Positions 1 to 11,651 of a DNA stretch of 64,000 nt are shown here, piece by piece; position 1 is the stretch's first letter; each line of letters opens with the position of its first letter. The DNA is taken from assembly GCA_020091685.1 (NCBI GenBank), contig CM034598.1, forward strand, positions 22,941,326-23,005,325, written 5' to 3'. Origin of the DNA: Lutjanus erythropterus (Eukaryota > Chordata > Actinopteri > Lutjaniformes > Lutjanidae). A program made the position numbers and the translations under genes. The notes under the pieces were generated by a model. That model ran no database searches and was not told the origin of the DNA. It saw only the letters and a list, made by a program, of their open reading frames with translations.

Positions 1-3000
1 AGAGAGACCTATATTTTCACGACAGAACTTTTAAACCGGCAGAGACACACTTGTTCTAAAATCAGAACTAATACGCCCTTTTCTGAAATCACGTGATACA
101 TTTCATGTTTAAGAGATGAATCACTCCAATTGACAGAAACATATTCACAGCTAATTAAAAACGTAATTGCGTGCACTTTAGCCATTTAGAGGAAGATGAA
201 TGTGAAATCATTAGGCATCCTCAGAAAACCAGATGTTCATTAAATTATGTCTATACAAATGCCATTGTTCAATAGATTGCCAGAATATATGCTTACAGTA
301 AAATCCTGGGTAATTCATCCCTTCAAACGCTTTAATTGATTTAAGCCTGCAAAAATACCCCATCGCTGCAGCGCAACATTAGAAACCAGAACCGGCATGA
401 CAGTCAACTGTTATTTTCTCCCTTTCTTTCTGTTGTTCTATAGCTCATCTATTATTAAGATCCATTTTAGAATCTGGAATGAATTGTGAATGAATAAGAA
501 GTCTGATTAATCTTAAGAGAGTAATCCAGTTGCCAAGGAATGTTGCTTTTTAATAAATAATGTCTGTAACCTAGTAATGCTTATGAGTGTAATCTGCTTT
601 TGATGCATGGTAATCACAGCAGAGATAAGGCGACATTCCCTTTCGCCCGGCCTCAGACAAAACCATCTCTGGAGAATGGAACAATCATGTCTCAGTCTCT
701 CTCTCTCTCAATTAGCCCCCGCTGTGCAATTCATTGGGTTTGCTGTAACAGTCCCTTAACAATACTTACCCAGGCTAGTCATTACTCAGTTCTACAAGAC
801 AGGGACCGCCTTCTGCATATTTGGGAGACATAATGTACAGTCTGATAAAAATGATCCAAATCTCATGGTTCCCGGTGGTGAATAAGAGACATGAAATGAT
901 CCAAATTCATCAAAAACTAACTGAAAACGGTTTCATTCCTTGTTAAAGCCACCTACATTTTATTTATTTCTCCTACTTCTTGTCAAGTTAAGCTCAAATG
1001 TTGGCCACGAAACACAAAATCTTTGTCTGGACTGCCAAGTGGCAGTGACAGGCTGGAAGCAGAAATCCTCACAATGTCTCGCTCGTATTTCTTCTTGCTT
1101 TTTGATTTTCTGCTTGGCTTTTTCGAATACAAAAAAAAAAGTTGGACTAACTATCCTAGTTTGTCCAAACTGTATATGTATTTTCTGTTCTGAGTCAGTA
1201 TCAAAAGGCTCTGCTTCAGTGGAGGCGAAATGGTTTTTACAATGGGTCTCTGACCTTTCTGATATTATTCCTCTAAATGTACATTTCCTTCTTTCATACA
1301 CCCTGTGACTCCCCCCTTTTGTGTTTTAACAATTATTACAAGTCTCTGTCAGGCTCACCAGGAAGCCAACTCACTGTGGTTTATGTACCTAATAAAAGCC
1401 ATTCTGAGTAATTTCAATTTATCTGAAGGCTTACAGTAACAACAGCTACTGCCTGTGCTTTTTACATTAAACAACTCTTCCACTGGCTGTGGATTGGACT
1501 AATGAAAAGTACTTTCGCCTTTTTCCTTGCAAGGATGGAGGGAGGGAGAAAGAGTGAAAAAAGGTAGGAAGAGAGAGTTAGATGTTGAGCCTGACAGATG
1601 GGACTGCAATTCTAATTGGTGTTGAAACAGCATCCTGTTTATTAAACACAGATTTCAGCATCTTCAACTTATATTATGATGAGTCAAATCTCCCACTTTT
1701 ATCAGAACAGCTTCCAGCACTCACAAATCTCCCTTGTTCAATTTTCTTTAAAAAAATATCTAAAATGTCCAACAAAGCAGCCAACTAAAAACTGTTTGGA
1801 TTCCTTAGTGATTTTTACAAACCTACAATTCCACGTCTCTCTGTGTTACTGCTGGCAACAGCCTAAATGTGTTGCCATCAAAAGGGTCTGTGGAAGACAA
1901 GCTCAGACACCTCGTTCAAAGCAGCTGCATCTATCTACCAGCCGCTCCTCATGTGGAAACCAGATGGGGATCTTTAAGGAGTGTTCACTAGGTGGCAGTC
2001 TAGTAACATAAAAGCTATTGGCTGACATTAGCCTGCATGCATACATCAAGACACAGAGATGAGCCGATAATATGGATTAACAAGATTTGGCTGCTTTACA
2101 GCTGTATCAGAATATATAATTTGATGTGTGGATTGAAAAAAAATAACTTTAAAAATGTAGTTTTATACATATTTGGATGCTTTAGCTTATGGTAATAAGT
2201 TTTCTTCTCTTTTGAAAAGATCACTGTGCTTGTCAATGCAGCGGTAAGGGATGGAGTCTGGGCTGCCGTGGGTGGTGGTGGTGGAGAGGGTGAGGTGGTC
2301 CTTTTTACTTTAAGGATCTGTAAATTGTCCAAGCTGTGTTCTTTCCTCTGATACCTACCCACCTGAAACTGCTGTTCCTACACTTCACTGAAGCAATTAT
2401 AGAGAAGGACTTTGGCAGATCAATGAAATCCCCTTTAGATGAGAGAGCCGTACGAGCGTTTTGATCAATTCCAGATCAATTCCACTGTTTTGCCCAAACC
2501 TTGGCCAAATAAAAAGTGGGACTTCTGGTTGAGGAGTAGCACTCGCCAATAATGATAACAACGTCTCTGTCGATGGCTGCCTGTATCTGTTTTCTGGCTT
2601 GTGTCTGGCTACAGTATATTGTCTGCACTGCTCGGCTTAGTACACACCTGCTGGTCTGTCTCTCTCTGTGTGCGTCTCCCCATCGCCCTTCTTTCGAATG
2701 TGGAAAAGTGACAGGTGCTTGAATGCAATTTGAGTTGGCAACTCACATCAAAGCTCTCAGTAAATTCTAAAGAGGAGCTGAAAGTCGTCATTAAAGAGAC
2801 TCTGCATGGCTAAATCTGACAAGACTAAGTACTGAGTGTAATTGAGATGGCAGAAGATTGAGTGATAGAATGGCTGTAATTTCTTCCGAAATTCACTGTC
2901 ATTGTACAGTATGTTCATTGTCAGGAAATACTGTCAGTATAATTTTTATGGATTGCCGTGATGCATTCCACTGGTCTTGATTTATGGTCACACATTTCCA

Positions 3001-3256
3001 TTTTAAGAGTAAAAGCTACACTCTCTGAATGTGTTTCTAAGGTGGCTCCTATAATGCAGCTAGACCTAAGTGTCTGAGAATTATAACTATATTTCCAAAA
3101 TCTGTGAGATGACATCCATAAACTACAAACAAGATGCAGAGATGGGCAAAAAAAATAAGATGTAATTTGAAACAAGATATTTTAAGAGCTTGTACTGGTG
3201 TATTTGAAATAATTAAAATACCTAAACGTGTCATTTTATAGTCAAATAAGGCAGCC
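1..3256. other. Non-coding DNA, no gene recognised
   Basis: No frame here resembles a known protein and no repeat family found elsewhere in the window recurs. A short GGT-rich run lies near 2265-2290. The stretch at about 2400-2900 is less AT-rich and free of simple sequence, so it could be constrained, but nothing in the sequence alone proves that. The longest open frames, at 940-1308 on plus and 960-1301 on minus, overlap each other antisense and look like chance. Confidence 0.6.
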
Positions 3257-3720
3257 TTAAAGGAGAAATATTAGTAGTATATTTCATGTGATAAATCATA
3301 AAATAATGACCATGATATTTCATCAGAAATTAAGGAAACATGTTAAATTGAAATGCTTGCTACTCTGACAACAGCACTACAGCCACTTCCACTCTGGTCC
3401 AGAATTACTGTTTTAGTTTACTAATTTCATGTCAATTAGAGTTCAAGTTAATGACAAATGTTTGCTGAATTAAATTGTGTCTGTACATGAGTTGTAAGAA
3501 ATCCTTAATAATCTTTTAGACTGAATAGATGTTTATGCAGTAAGGCAGGTAGTCACTGACTTCAAACTGACACTTAAGAACAACTGACATCTTACGGTGG
3601 AGTCGTCCCTTGTTGTCAGATGTTGCACTCATCTTGTGCTCCTGCAGTGTTCCTGCAGCCTGCCTGAACTTCCTCGAGTCTGGGGAGGAGGGGGTGGGGG
3701 GAAACAACCTTCAACCTATT
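3257..3720 (-). mobile_element. TTAA-ended non-autonomous DNA transposon, copy 1 (minus)
   Basis: This is the first of five copies of one family. Read on the minus strand it carries the family landmarks in order: a pyrimidine-rich block with CTCCTCCCCAGACTC near 3670-3700, a GCAGGCTGCAGGAACACTGC segment, then after an internal deletion the far end GATTTATCAC...ATTTCTCCTTTAA. On the plus strand the element therefore begins TTAAAGGAGAAAT at 3257. The other terminus is not clear, so the upper boundary is approximate. No coding capacity is seen; it would have depended on a transposase supplied elsewhere. Confidence 0.7.
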
Positions 3721-3889
3721 TAATATACTATCTATGTCTCCATCAATAGTCTTAGGTTGAATGTAAGTGAATCACATCGCATGTTCTGTTGGGTTCAACA
3801 ATGTGCTCATTGTGAACTAGTGAAGTTTTCAACAGAAGAAAAGAGCAATTAGCCAACACATGCTCTGTCACTAGCTTACTCGCTAGAAA

Positions 3890-4760
3890 CCACCAACATG
3901 TACCCATACCTAAACAACAGAAAAGGTCGATTGCCAGTAACTCCCACAACAATATAAATGGCTGTTGGAGAGTACCAGCAGTAGGCATACTGGACTTTAA
4001 GTATATGATATAAATCATGTGACAAAAGTCACATCACAATTAACATGGTTAACATTGTGAAACAGTTCAAGTTTAGTTTAGGTTTAGGCACCAAAACTAC
4101 TTGGTTCGGTTTAGAGAAAGACTGTGATTTGGGTTAAAGTAAGTACATTATGTTTCACAAGTGACATCACTTATGAAACACAACTTAAGTAATTTACAAC
4201 TTTAAATAACTAAATGCTGATTTTTATTTTCATGGGGGACACAGACACCGGCCTCCTAAGTGAAAGTCCCGTGTTTGACTCACCTCTCCCTACGCAGGTG
4301 TTTCTCGCTCTTTATACAGTTCCCATTGTAATTACAACAACAACTAGAGGTCACCACATAACAAAAACATAAACATAAATAAGTCATTTTTCTGGCGAGG
4401 ATCGGCTGAAACACCCAGCATGCACCCATGAATTTGCAGCGTCCCATCTCCAAGATATCCCAATTGGTCACTTTAAATTTATGATGAAGGTTAAGATCAG
4501 ACCCATATTATGGCCACCTAAAATGTGATAATATCAGTTTGTATAGAGTGTGTTGTTGTATTTTCAAATTCAAAACTAGGCTAACAGTAATTAGTTAAGC
4601 CAATGCTTTTAAACATTCCCTCTACTTGTATTTAAATACATTTTCCGTAGCAGTATTTAATATTTTATTTAAATACATTTGATGGTAATTTATTTACTAC
4701 TTTATTATTGGTAATTTGTAACAAGCAATTCTTTATGTATTTTTGCCTATCTCTGACAAG
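3890..4760 (+). repeat. Dispersed repeat family R2, copy 1
   Basis: About 870 bp that is similar, in the same order, to 32270-32940. Shared landmarks are a GTTTAGTTTAGG segment, a GGACACAGACACCGGCCTCC block followed by GAAAGTCC and GTGTTTGACTCACC, a CACCCAGCATGCACCC block, and a terminal part with repeated ATTTAAATACATTT. I recognise the ACCGGTCTCCTGGGTGAAAGTCC-type block as common in teleost intergenic DNA but cannot assign the family to a class. No coding region or target-site duplication is evident. Edges are approximate. Confidence 0.6.
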
Positions 4761-6643
4761 ATGTTTATCACGTCAATAGCTGTATTGAAAAAGGGATTAG
4801 AAGATATACAGCTGCTCATATCTTTCTCTGGACAGAGGTCTGGTTGCTAAGAAATATTCATAACAGTGCCAGAATTTCATCTGGGCAAATATAGGCCAAA
4901 TCAATGTTTTTTCAATTAGTGAAGATGGGACTGTCTTCTCTAATGCAGCCTTGCTTTGTGATGAGCCTGATAAAATGGGTGTCTTTTTACATAAAAAAAA
5001 AAGCCTTATGCAGCTTAAAAAATATCGACAACTACTGCTGGACAGTTGTTGCCATCTGAAAACTGCTTTGTTAGCTGATAAAATGTATTTGTTGAATTAT
5101 CATTTTACTACTTGTCATCAGATGCATTTTCCCCCTTTCCCTTATATTTTAACCCTCCGGTCATGTGAAGCTCTGCACTCTTAACAGAGTTAACATAACA
5201 AGTGCGAGTGATGATTTCATACACTTGAAATATAAACTCTGCTCTGATCACCACACAGACACACAAGCTTCGCCTCCTCTCCTGTATACACGGGGAGCAG
5301 AGGCAATATTTGTAGAGTCAAGCATACTCATCCTGTACTTTGCACCAGTGCAAGTCAGGAGCTGTTAATACATTTCTGTGCTGCTCCAGCTCTCCACAGC
5401 TTCATGATAATATATTTCCATCAGCTGAAAACAAGAAAAACACATCTGAGGCCTTTAATAATGTAGACAAGAGAGCCACTTTGCCCCACCCGCACAATGC
5501 ATCCAAAAATTAGTGTCAAATGCATGCATCTTCTGGAATAGCTTGGCCGCCAAAGCAGACTGAAAAATAAATATGTCAAATCTATTGGCGTTCTGTATGA
5601 ATTATGGATATTTTAATACATCAGCATGTTGTATTATATTGCAAAAGAGCCATATGAAATATACATCATCTAATTAGGCGGTGTTCTCGGACGTGGCACA
5701 GCCTGTTTTTGATCAATATGTAATAAGATCTAGTATCAATTAGTGATGGTTGAGGGGAGAGATTTAGCAGCAGAGAAATGGCAACCCTAAAGGTAAGTAA
5801 AATAGCAGTAAAATTGCTGCAGCACCAGGAATAAACAAATCACACAATAAAGATTTAAAAGGACCATTTTGAAGGCAGAATATTGAAATCTTTAGATTTA
5901 CTGCATCATTATGCTGTGGCTCAGCTATAACCACTCTATTGATCAAAGGAATTATGTCTGCCTGGTTTTCTGTTCACATCTGCGGTGCATGAAGACTTTT
6001 CTATCAGTAGGAAGACAACTACAGAAAAGGTGAGCCAGCGGTGACAAAATGATTTCTGGCGTAGCAATAAATCCAGTAATTAAAATGATTGGATTTATTC
6101 ACAATCACAGGGCTCATGCATGCACAATGATTCTTTAAGGGCAGTTCAAACAAAAACCAAAACAACAATTGGATTTTTTTTTGTAAAAGAAAACACAACA
6201 CACTGGCTGTGATTACGTGTTCCACAAAATAATTGGAATAATAACCCAATCAAAATAAAAGTGTCTTATGGAAAGAGGATTGAGTCAGATTACTTTGAAT
6301 TGTAGTCAGTTACTGAATGCAAATTACATAGCAATTTTTGTATTTAATAATATAATCCACTGAATTAAAAAAGTAATCTAATCTGAATGGTTTACCTGAA
6401 TGCTACGGTATACTCTAAAAAATGGACACAACCATAAATACTGGAGTTCCACAAATATTATTTTTCTGTTTAAACATCTCATCAACAACATCTCTAAGAA
6501 ATGCTCTATGTCAGACATGCTTTTTGTGAGTTTTTATGAACAGAGAATTGATTATCATGAAAAACATGTCATAATTTTAAAATTGCCATACTTTGATGAT
6601 GTAATCAAAAATGTCAAGTAATCCCTGGCTATTTAACATCCAG
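4761..6643. other. Non-coding DNA, mostly unique
   Basis: No gene is recognised. A short piece at about 6275-6395, with AGATTACTTT and AAAAAGTAATCTAATCTG, looks like the decayed end of a common fish MITE whose termini contain AGATTACTTT. The rest, including 5400-5960, matches nothing else in the window. Confidence 0.5.
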
Positions 6644-7137
6644 TTAAAGGAGCAAGATGGAGCAATTATACATCCAAAAATGTGTACTGCAGTCCAGATA
6701 GCTAGTTGGCACCATACACAGTATAATAAATATGTAGGTTAAATATATGGCCTATGGTTGAAGCAACTCGTTCCACCCCGCCCTCTCCTCCCCAGACTCA
6801 AGAGCTTAGGCAGGCTGCAGGAATGCTGCAAGAGTGCAAGACAAGCACATTTTAATTTGACAATAACAAGTGACGACGAGTCTTTGGAGTTGGAGTGCAG
6901 TGACTGCCTGCCTTCCTGCCAGACTCCATTAACATGTTGTTCAATTTAACTGCTATAAACATCTCCTCCTTCTTAAAAATCATCAATGACTTCTTCTGAC
7001 TTAACACACATTCATTCATTGGGTGAAGATGAATTTTAACTAAGCAAACAATAACATAAGTGATGGACCAGAATAGAAACAAATCTTGGCCAATTTATGA
7101 CTTATTATGCTGAAGATGTTATAGATTTCTCCTTTAA
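6644..7137 (+). mobile_element. TTAA-ended non-autonomous DNA transposon, copy 2 (complete ends)
   Basis: This is the best-delimited copy of the family. It begins TTAAAGGAGCAAGATGG at 6644 and ends GATTTCTCCTTTAA at 7137, so both ends read TTAAAGGAG inward as an imperfect terminal inverted repeat. The internal order is the polypyrimidine block with CTCCTCCCCAGACTCAAG at 6780-6800, GCAGGCTGCAGGAATGCTGC, a GACAATAACAAGTGACGACGAG block, then CCAGACTCCATTAACATG. TTAA ends with short inverted repeats are typical of piggyBac-type mobilisation; that class assignment is an inference, since no transposase is present. Confidence 0.75.
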
Positions 7138-8508
7138 ATTTGAATTTCTAATCTTGATGATTTCAGTCGGATTAAAGAAATATTGTCCATGTAAATGCAG
7201 CTAGTGTTACTGGATGACAAAGTGATCAATTTGTCATGTCGAATTGGAACAACATTTAATGAACAGCGTTGTTTTATGGGCTATGTAAAATTCATATATT
7301 GAAGTCAATACTCTGCCTTGTTACTTAAAGTGGGAGATTAATCCTGAGTTACATGCACATCTATCAATCCACTCGTAACTACAAGTCAGCCCCGCACAAG
7401 GATCTCAAACAGGACGGGATAGTAAAGGAAGATTGTGATCTGACCTGTTCTGCCGCTGGTGGTGATGGTGGTGGCAGGCAGCCTATCTGTAACATAGGGG
7501 CAGTGTGCGTGTGTGCGCAGGGGTATGTGTGTGTGTGTTGAGGGAAGTCACTGAAGCAAAGACAGAGCATGCACTTGAATGATTGAGGTTACCCAGGTGA
7601 CCTCATAAACCAAAACCCATGGCAGTCTCCCAAGGTGAACGCTGAATTATGCCGTCATTAAAGGACAGGCCCAGTTGCCAAGGTTAGTATGTAAAGTATA
7701 ATCATCTTCCTCCCCCTTCTTCCAGTCACTCATTAGTCCCCCTCATGGGCCAACAGAGATTATACCTTGAACTTGCTTGACTATCGCTATCTGTCCGCTG
7801 GGAATGGTTCCGCTATGGGCCATTTATATCCCCTCCCACTGTCGCCAGCTAGCCAGGTCTACCATTCTGCAGGTGTAGTGTCTGTATGCGCCTGTGTTAG
7901 TCTGGAGTGTGTGTCTTCCAGCTTGCACTCAGCACACAGATCATCGAGTTTGTCCCATAAAAAATGAGGGATGCTTTGACTTACCGCCGCATTATGTCCC
8001 AATTTATAAAAGAACCACTGGGAAGAAGCCCACTGGCGTTGCAACAATTTGTTAGAATTAGGACCATTTGTTTTGTTTCCCTGGGCACTCGGTGCTGATT
8101 CAAATCCTTTGCTTCCAGAATGGTCTCAATACCATTTTAAGTGCAACAGTATTACCAAACATCACATAAATATGTGTCAAATGTAACTTTAGCCTTCAAT
8201 TGCGAAAAGGACTATCTATTGGTAGTAATGGCAATCATAATACATATTGCAATCAAGCGTGGACACTTTGGACCACTTCATCACATTAGCATGCACACAG
8301 AGAAGCCAAATTTAATCAAACCCTGGAGAGCAACCAAAGGTTTAGTTTGTAGAGGAAATCACGTGCTGCTAAAATCAACCTAGCCATTCATCATATTCAT
8401 TTTCTTTTGTTTACCTGACTTTCATCACTCAGAAGCAAGTGCCATTCAAAGTCACAGCTAGTGCTAAAATTAACACTTTGATTCAAATAGTTAAGTGTCG
8501 TTTTGTCA
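7138..8508. other. Non-coding DNA with short TG-rich tract
   Basis: No gene is recognised. A TGTG-rich tract lies at about 7505-7541. Around 7586 is the imperfect palindrome GAGGTTACCCAGGTGACCTC, which also reads as two AGGTNA-like half sites three bases apart. The remainder is single-copy within the window. Confidence 0.5.
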
Positions 8509-9101
8509 ACACTCTTAGAAACAAAGGTTCCAAAAGGAGAGAGGAGAAGAACTGAGATTTTACTCAGAAACATTTGCTTCTGAAGAACCTGTTTTTGAAT
8601 AAAGTGTTTGTGAAGGGTTCTTTGTGAGACTAAGGGTTCCAGTAAGAACCATTTTCATCTTTCATTCTTCTTTTTTTTTTTTAGAAGACAGAAATCTTGA
8701 AGGATTTTTGAAATCCTTAATGAAATCCTTTGTCAAGTGTGTCAAGGGTTCTTTGAAACATAATTCATTGTTCATTCATAGGTGGAAATGGTTTAGACAG
8801 AACCTTCAGAGAGGGTTCTGGGTGGAACCATTATACCATAAAAGGATTCTTTGTAGAACCCTCTAATACGGGGTTCTGAGTGAAACCTTTTAGAGAGGGT
8901 TCTAGAACCCAGCATAAAGGGTTATACCCGGAACCCTCTCTAAAAGGTTTCACCCAGAACCCCCTATTAGAAAGGGTGCTGAAAGGGTTCTTAAGTGAAG
9001 CCTTTATTAAAGATTCTGCAGGAACCAAAAAGAATTCTCTCATGGGGACAAGCTGAAGAACATTTTTTGGTTCTGGCTGGCACCATTATTTCTAAGAGTG
9101 T
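8509..9101. mobile_element. Fold-back MITE with ACACTCTTAGAAA ends
   Basis: A 593-bp element bounded by ACACTCTTAGAAA at 8509 and its complement TTTCTAAGAGTGT ending at 9101; the inverted ends agree at about 20 of 23 positions. The interior is built from degenerate GGGTTCT / AGAACCC units in both orientations. It contains a strong inverted repeat: about 8858-8902 pairs with 8931-8975, perfect over the inner 23 bases around ACCTTTTAGAGAGGGTT. I recognise this GGTTCT-rich element as common in teleosts. It has no coding capacity, and I could not define a target duplication. Confidence 0.75.
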
Positions 9102-10068
9102 AGTGTGTTTTTAATATTAAAGGTACAACTCTGAGATGAGCTGTAATTGTGTTAAATATTGTAGCAGTAATGTGAACAGACTGTTTATGTTTGCATAAAG
9201 TGATAGATAATGTTTATCCACTTTCCCATTTACTCTAGCCAATTGCCTGCTAATGTTGGTATCGGACGCTAAGAGAGGGTATTCATTTCAAAATTGGCAG
9301 CGACACTAAGCACACTTCAAGCTACGAGTGCCTCTGGTCGGATGTACAGCTGCTAAAAAGTAACACATTCTGACTCAATTGATGTGTCTCCTTTGAGTTA
9401 GTCGTACATTGCCGTTCCATTTAGTGAGTATCACTTTCGCTGCTTTGTGTGGCTGTTTTTTTTTTTTTTTATAACAATAGAGCTTGTGCATCAGGTAACC
9501 ATTACACTGTCGGTTTATAGCATCCGAGTTTCTGACAGCACATCTCAATCCCCTTAAGAGAATAAAGAAGTGCTTTGTTCCTGTAAAGTTGGGAAAAAGA
9601 GAGTATGATCAAGATAACGGAGTTTTTGCTGGACAATCAGAGAGAACTAAAGGGAAGGGAGGGAAAGGTGGGCCACACACTCTAAGAATACTAAGCTTCA
9701 TTATCATAAAGTAGACTTTGTATTGTCAACTAAAGCTTTGTTAGTGTCTTTTTGAAAATACCGTCTTATGATGTACTGTTCTTTCAAATGGATTAAAGCC
9801 AGCTGACATGTGCTGTAAGGCAAAGACTAACCTTTTCATGGTTCTAACAGGCTTTGATGTGCTTGTGTTTCAATGTACCGTACAGTAACAGACAGTATAT
9901 AAAGAAGTGCACTACAGTCCATCTTACTGAATAGTATTTATCAGCTTTCCGACTTTTATATAATCATTGAAGTACAACACATCTGTCCTTCAGTGATCAC
10001 TAGCAGGGGCTTCTCCCCACGAAAAAACAGCAGCAACATCAACCTTCATCCACTGAGTCTCCAAGATC
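9102..10068. other. Non-coding DNA, nothing recognised
   Basis: No gene or recurring repeat is visible. A run of T lies at about 9457-9471 and a purine-rich segment near 9590-9670. Confidence 0.5.
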
Positions 10069-10730
10069 TTAAAGTCCGTGTAGAGGTTTTTTTTCTAAAC
10101 ACATCATACATGTTTGAATATAGTTGAAATCCTATTTAATATACAGTCTTTAGTTGAGGTGAGTTGTTTTTCCCCGCTCTCTCCTCCCCAGACTCAAGGA
10201 AGCTCAGGCAGACTGCAGGATGAGTGCAACGTTGTTATTTGAAAATAACACGCAGTGATGAGTCATCCACTATAAGTTGTCAGTTGTTTTTAACTGTCAG
10301 TTGTCTGTCAATGTCAAGCTTAAGTGCATTATCCTAAAAACAAAGGCACACTGCTCTGAAAAAACACACTCTGGAGTTGGAGTTGAGTGACTGCCTGTCT
10401 TACTGTTTGCCAGACTCAATTAACACATTGCTCAATTTAACTGTTATAAGCATCTACTCCTTCTGAAAGATTATTAATGACTCCTTATGACACATAAACT
10501 GACACTCACTCATCCAGTGAACATCATCATCAACATCAGTATTAATCTGAACTCTAATTAATATGAAACAGGCAGACAATAACACAAGTTAAATTTCAAA
10601 GGAGATCACCACAGCAGATTGTTGTCATCAGAGAAGCAAGTCTTTGAACTTAGCATGTTTCCTTAATCTCTGATCACATATCAGGGCAATTTTATGATTA
10701 CAGTAAATATATTACAGATTTCTCTGCAAA
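10069..10730 (+). mobile_element. TTAA-ended non-autonomous DNA transposon, copy 3
   Basis: The longest copy of the family without an inserted element. It starts TTAAAGTCCGTGTAGAGG at 10069 and fades out after ATTACAGATTTCTC near 10724, where the closing CCTTTAA has been lost. It shares with copies 2, 4 and 5 the CTCCTCCCCAGACTCAAGG block, the GTCAGTTGTCTGTCAATGT block, a CACACTCTGGAGTTGGAGTT block and CATGTTTCCTTAATCTCTGA. It shows no open frame and is aligned in plus orientation. Confidence 0.7.
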
Positions 10731-10786
10731 GACATTTGCTGTAGCCAGCTTGATACCTACACAGTGACCATGTGTGTGCAGAGTGT

Positions 10787-10815
10787 GCCTGTGTGTGTGT
10801 GTGTGTGTGTGTGTG
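10787..10815. repeat. (GT)n microsatellite
   Basis: An uninterrupted run of about twelve GT units, preceded by shorter GTGTGT runs. It lies just beyond the end of transposon copy 3. Confidence 0.9.
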
Positions 10816-11103
10816 GGAATGTCAGCCTCAGACTGGTGTCAAACCTTGCCAGAATTTCCAGTTCTTTCTGTTAGTTTCCTTCGAATAAATTTCCATATCT
10901 TTTTAACTCCATACGTGCATGAACTGGAGTCATACAACCTTGGGATAAGCGTGAATTCTTCATTCAAGTTGGAACACTGTCAACTTGCGTAGGTGTGTCT
11001 TCACCCCAATCCACTCAAAGCAAATATGGGTCTGCTTGCGTTCACTTGTGGCTTTGCATTTTATCACACTGTGCCCTTAAATCCACTTTGCATTCTGTCT
11101 GCA

Positions 11104-11651
11104 CTAGTGGTGGGAATCTCAAGATACCTCATGATTTGATTTGATTCAGATCAAACAACATATCAGATTTCTATACATGGTGCTTTCTGTGTGCCTACTT
11201 TTAAAATACATTTGCAAAAATCCATAATTAGAATAAACCATCATAATAGCAGTAGTTTCCAAGCCAAAATGTGGAAAATATGATTTCTGTTGTTTTTTGT
11301 GTTCCCAACATATTTTAGCTTCAACATGATAGAAGCCAAAATGCTTCTGTATGGTAGCTTTTAAGTCAGGGATTTTATCGGTTGCTCACATTCAGCCATT
11401 CTCACCAAAACTAAAGAAGAAGCCGATCTCAGACCCTAAAAACCACTAACATGTTTATGTCTGTTATGTTTCACCAACCAACTGGTTCATCTGTACAGAA
11501 TGGCCTGGTCTTGAAAAATTGTTAAAGGTGATCATAGTGTTGAGAATTGGGTTTTTCGATTTCTGATGATCAACTTTTATGCAGCCAGACATAAACTTTC
11601 AAGAGAGAATTGCGATACATCAAAGAATCGATTTTTTTATCCCAGCCCTAG
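11104..11651. mobile_element. CTAG-ended MITE, probably hAT-like
   Basis: The left end reads CTAGTGGTGGGAATCTCAAG and the right end, read inward on the other strand, CTAGGGCTGGGATAAAAAAA. The outer ~14 bases agree at most positions. The right interior has a GAATCGATTTTTT motif of the kind common in teleost elements starting AGGGCTGGG. The interior is non-coding. Placement in hAT is inferred from this style of terminus; no clean 8-bp duplication is visible. Confidence 0.55.

Noticed and set aside
940-1308. 122-codon plus frame with hydrophobic start
   Set aside because: A 113-codon frame lies antisense over it; neither shows a signal peptide with a recognisable family or codon bias distinct from chance.
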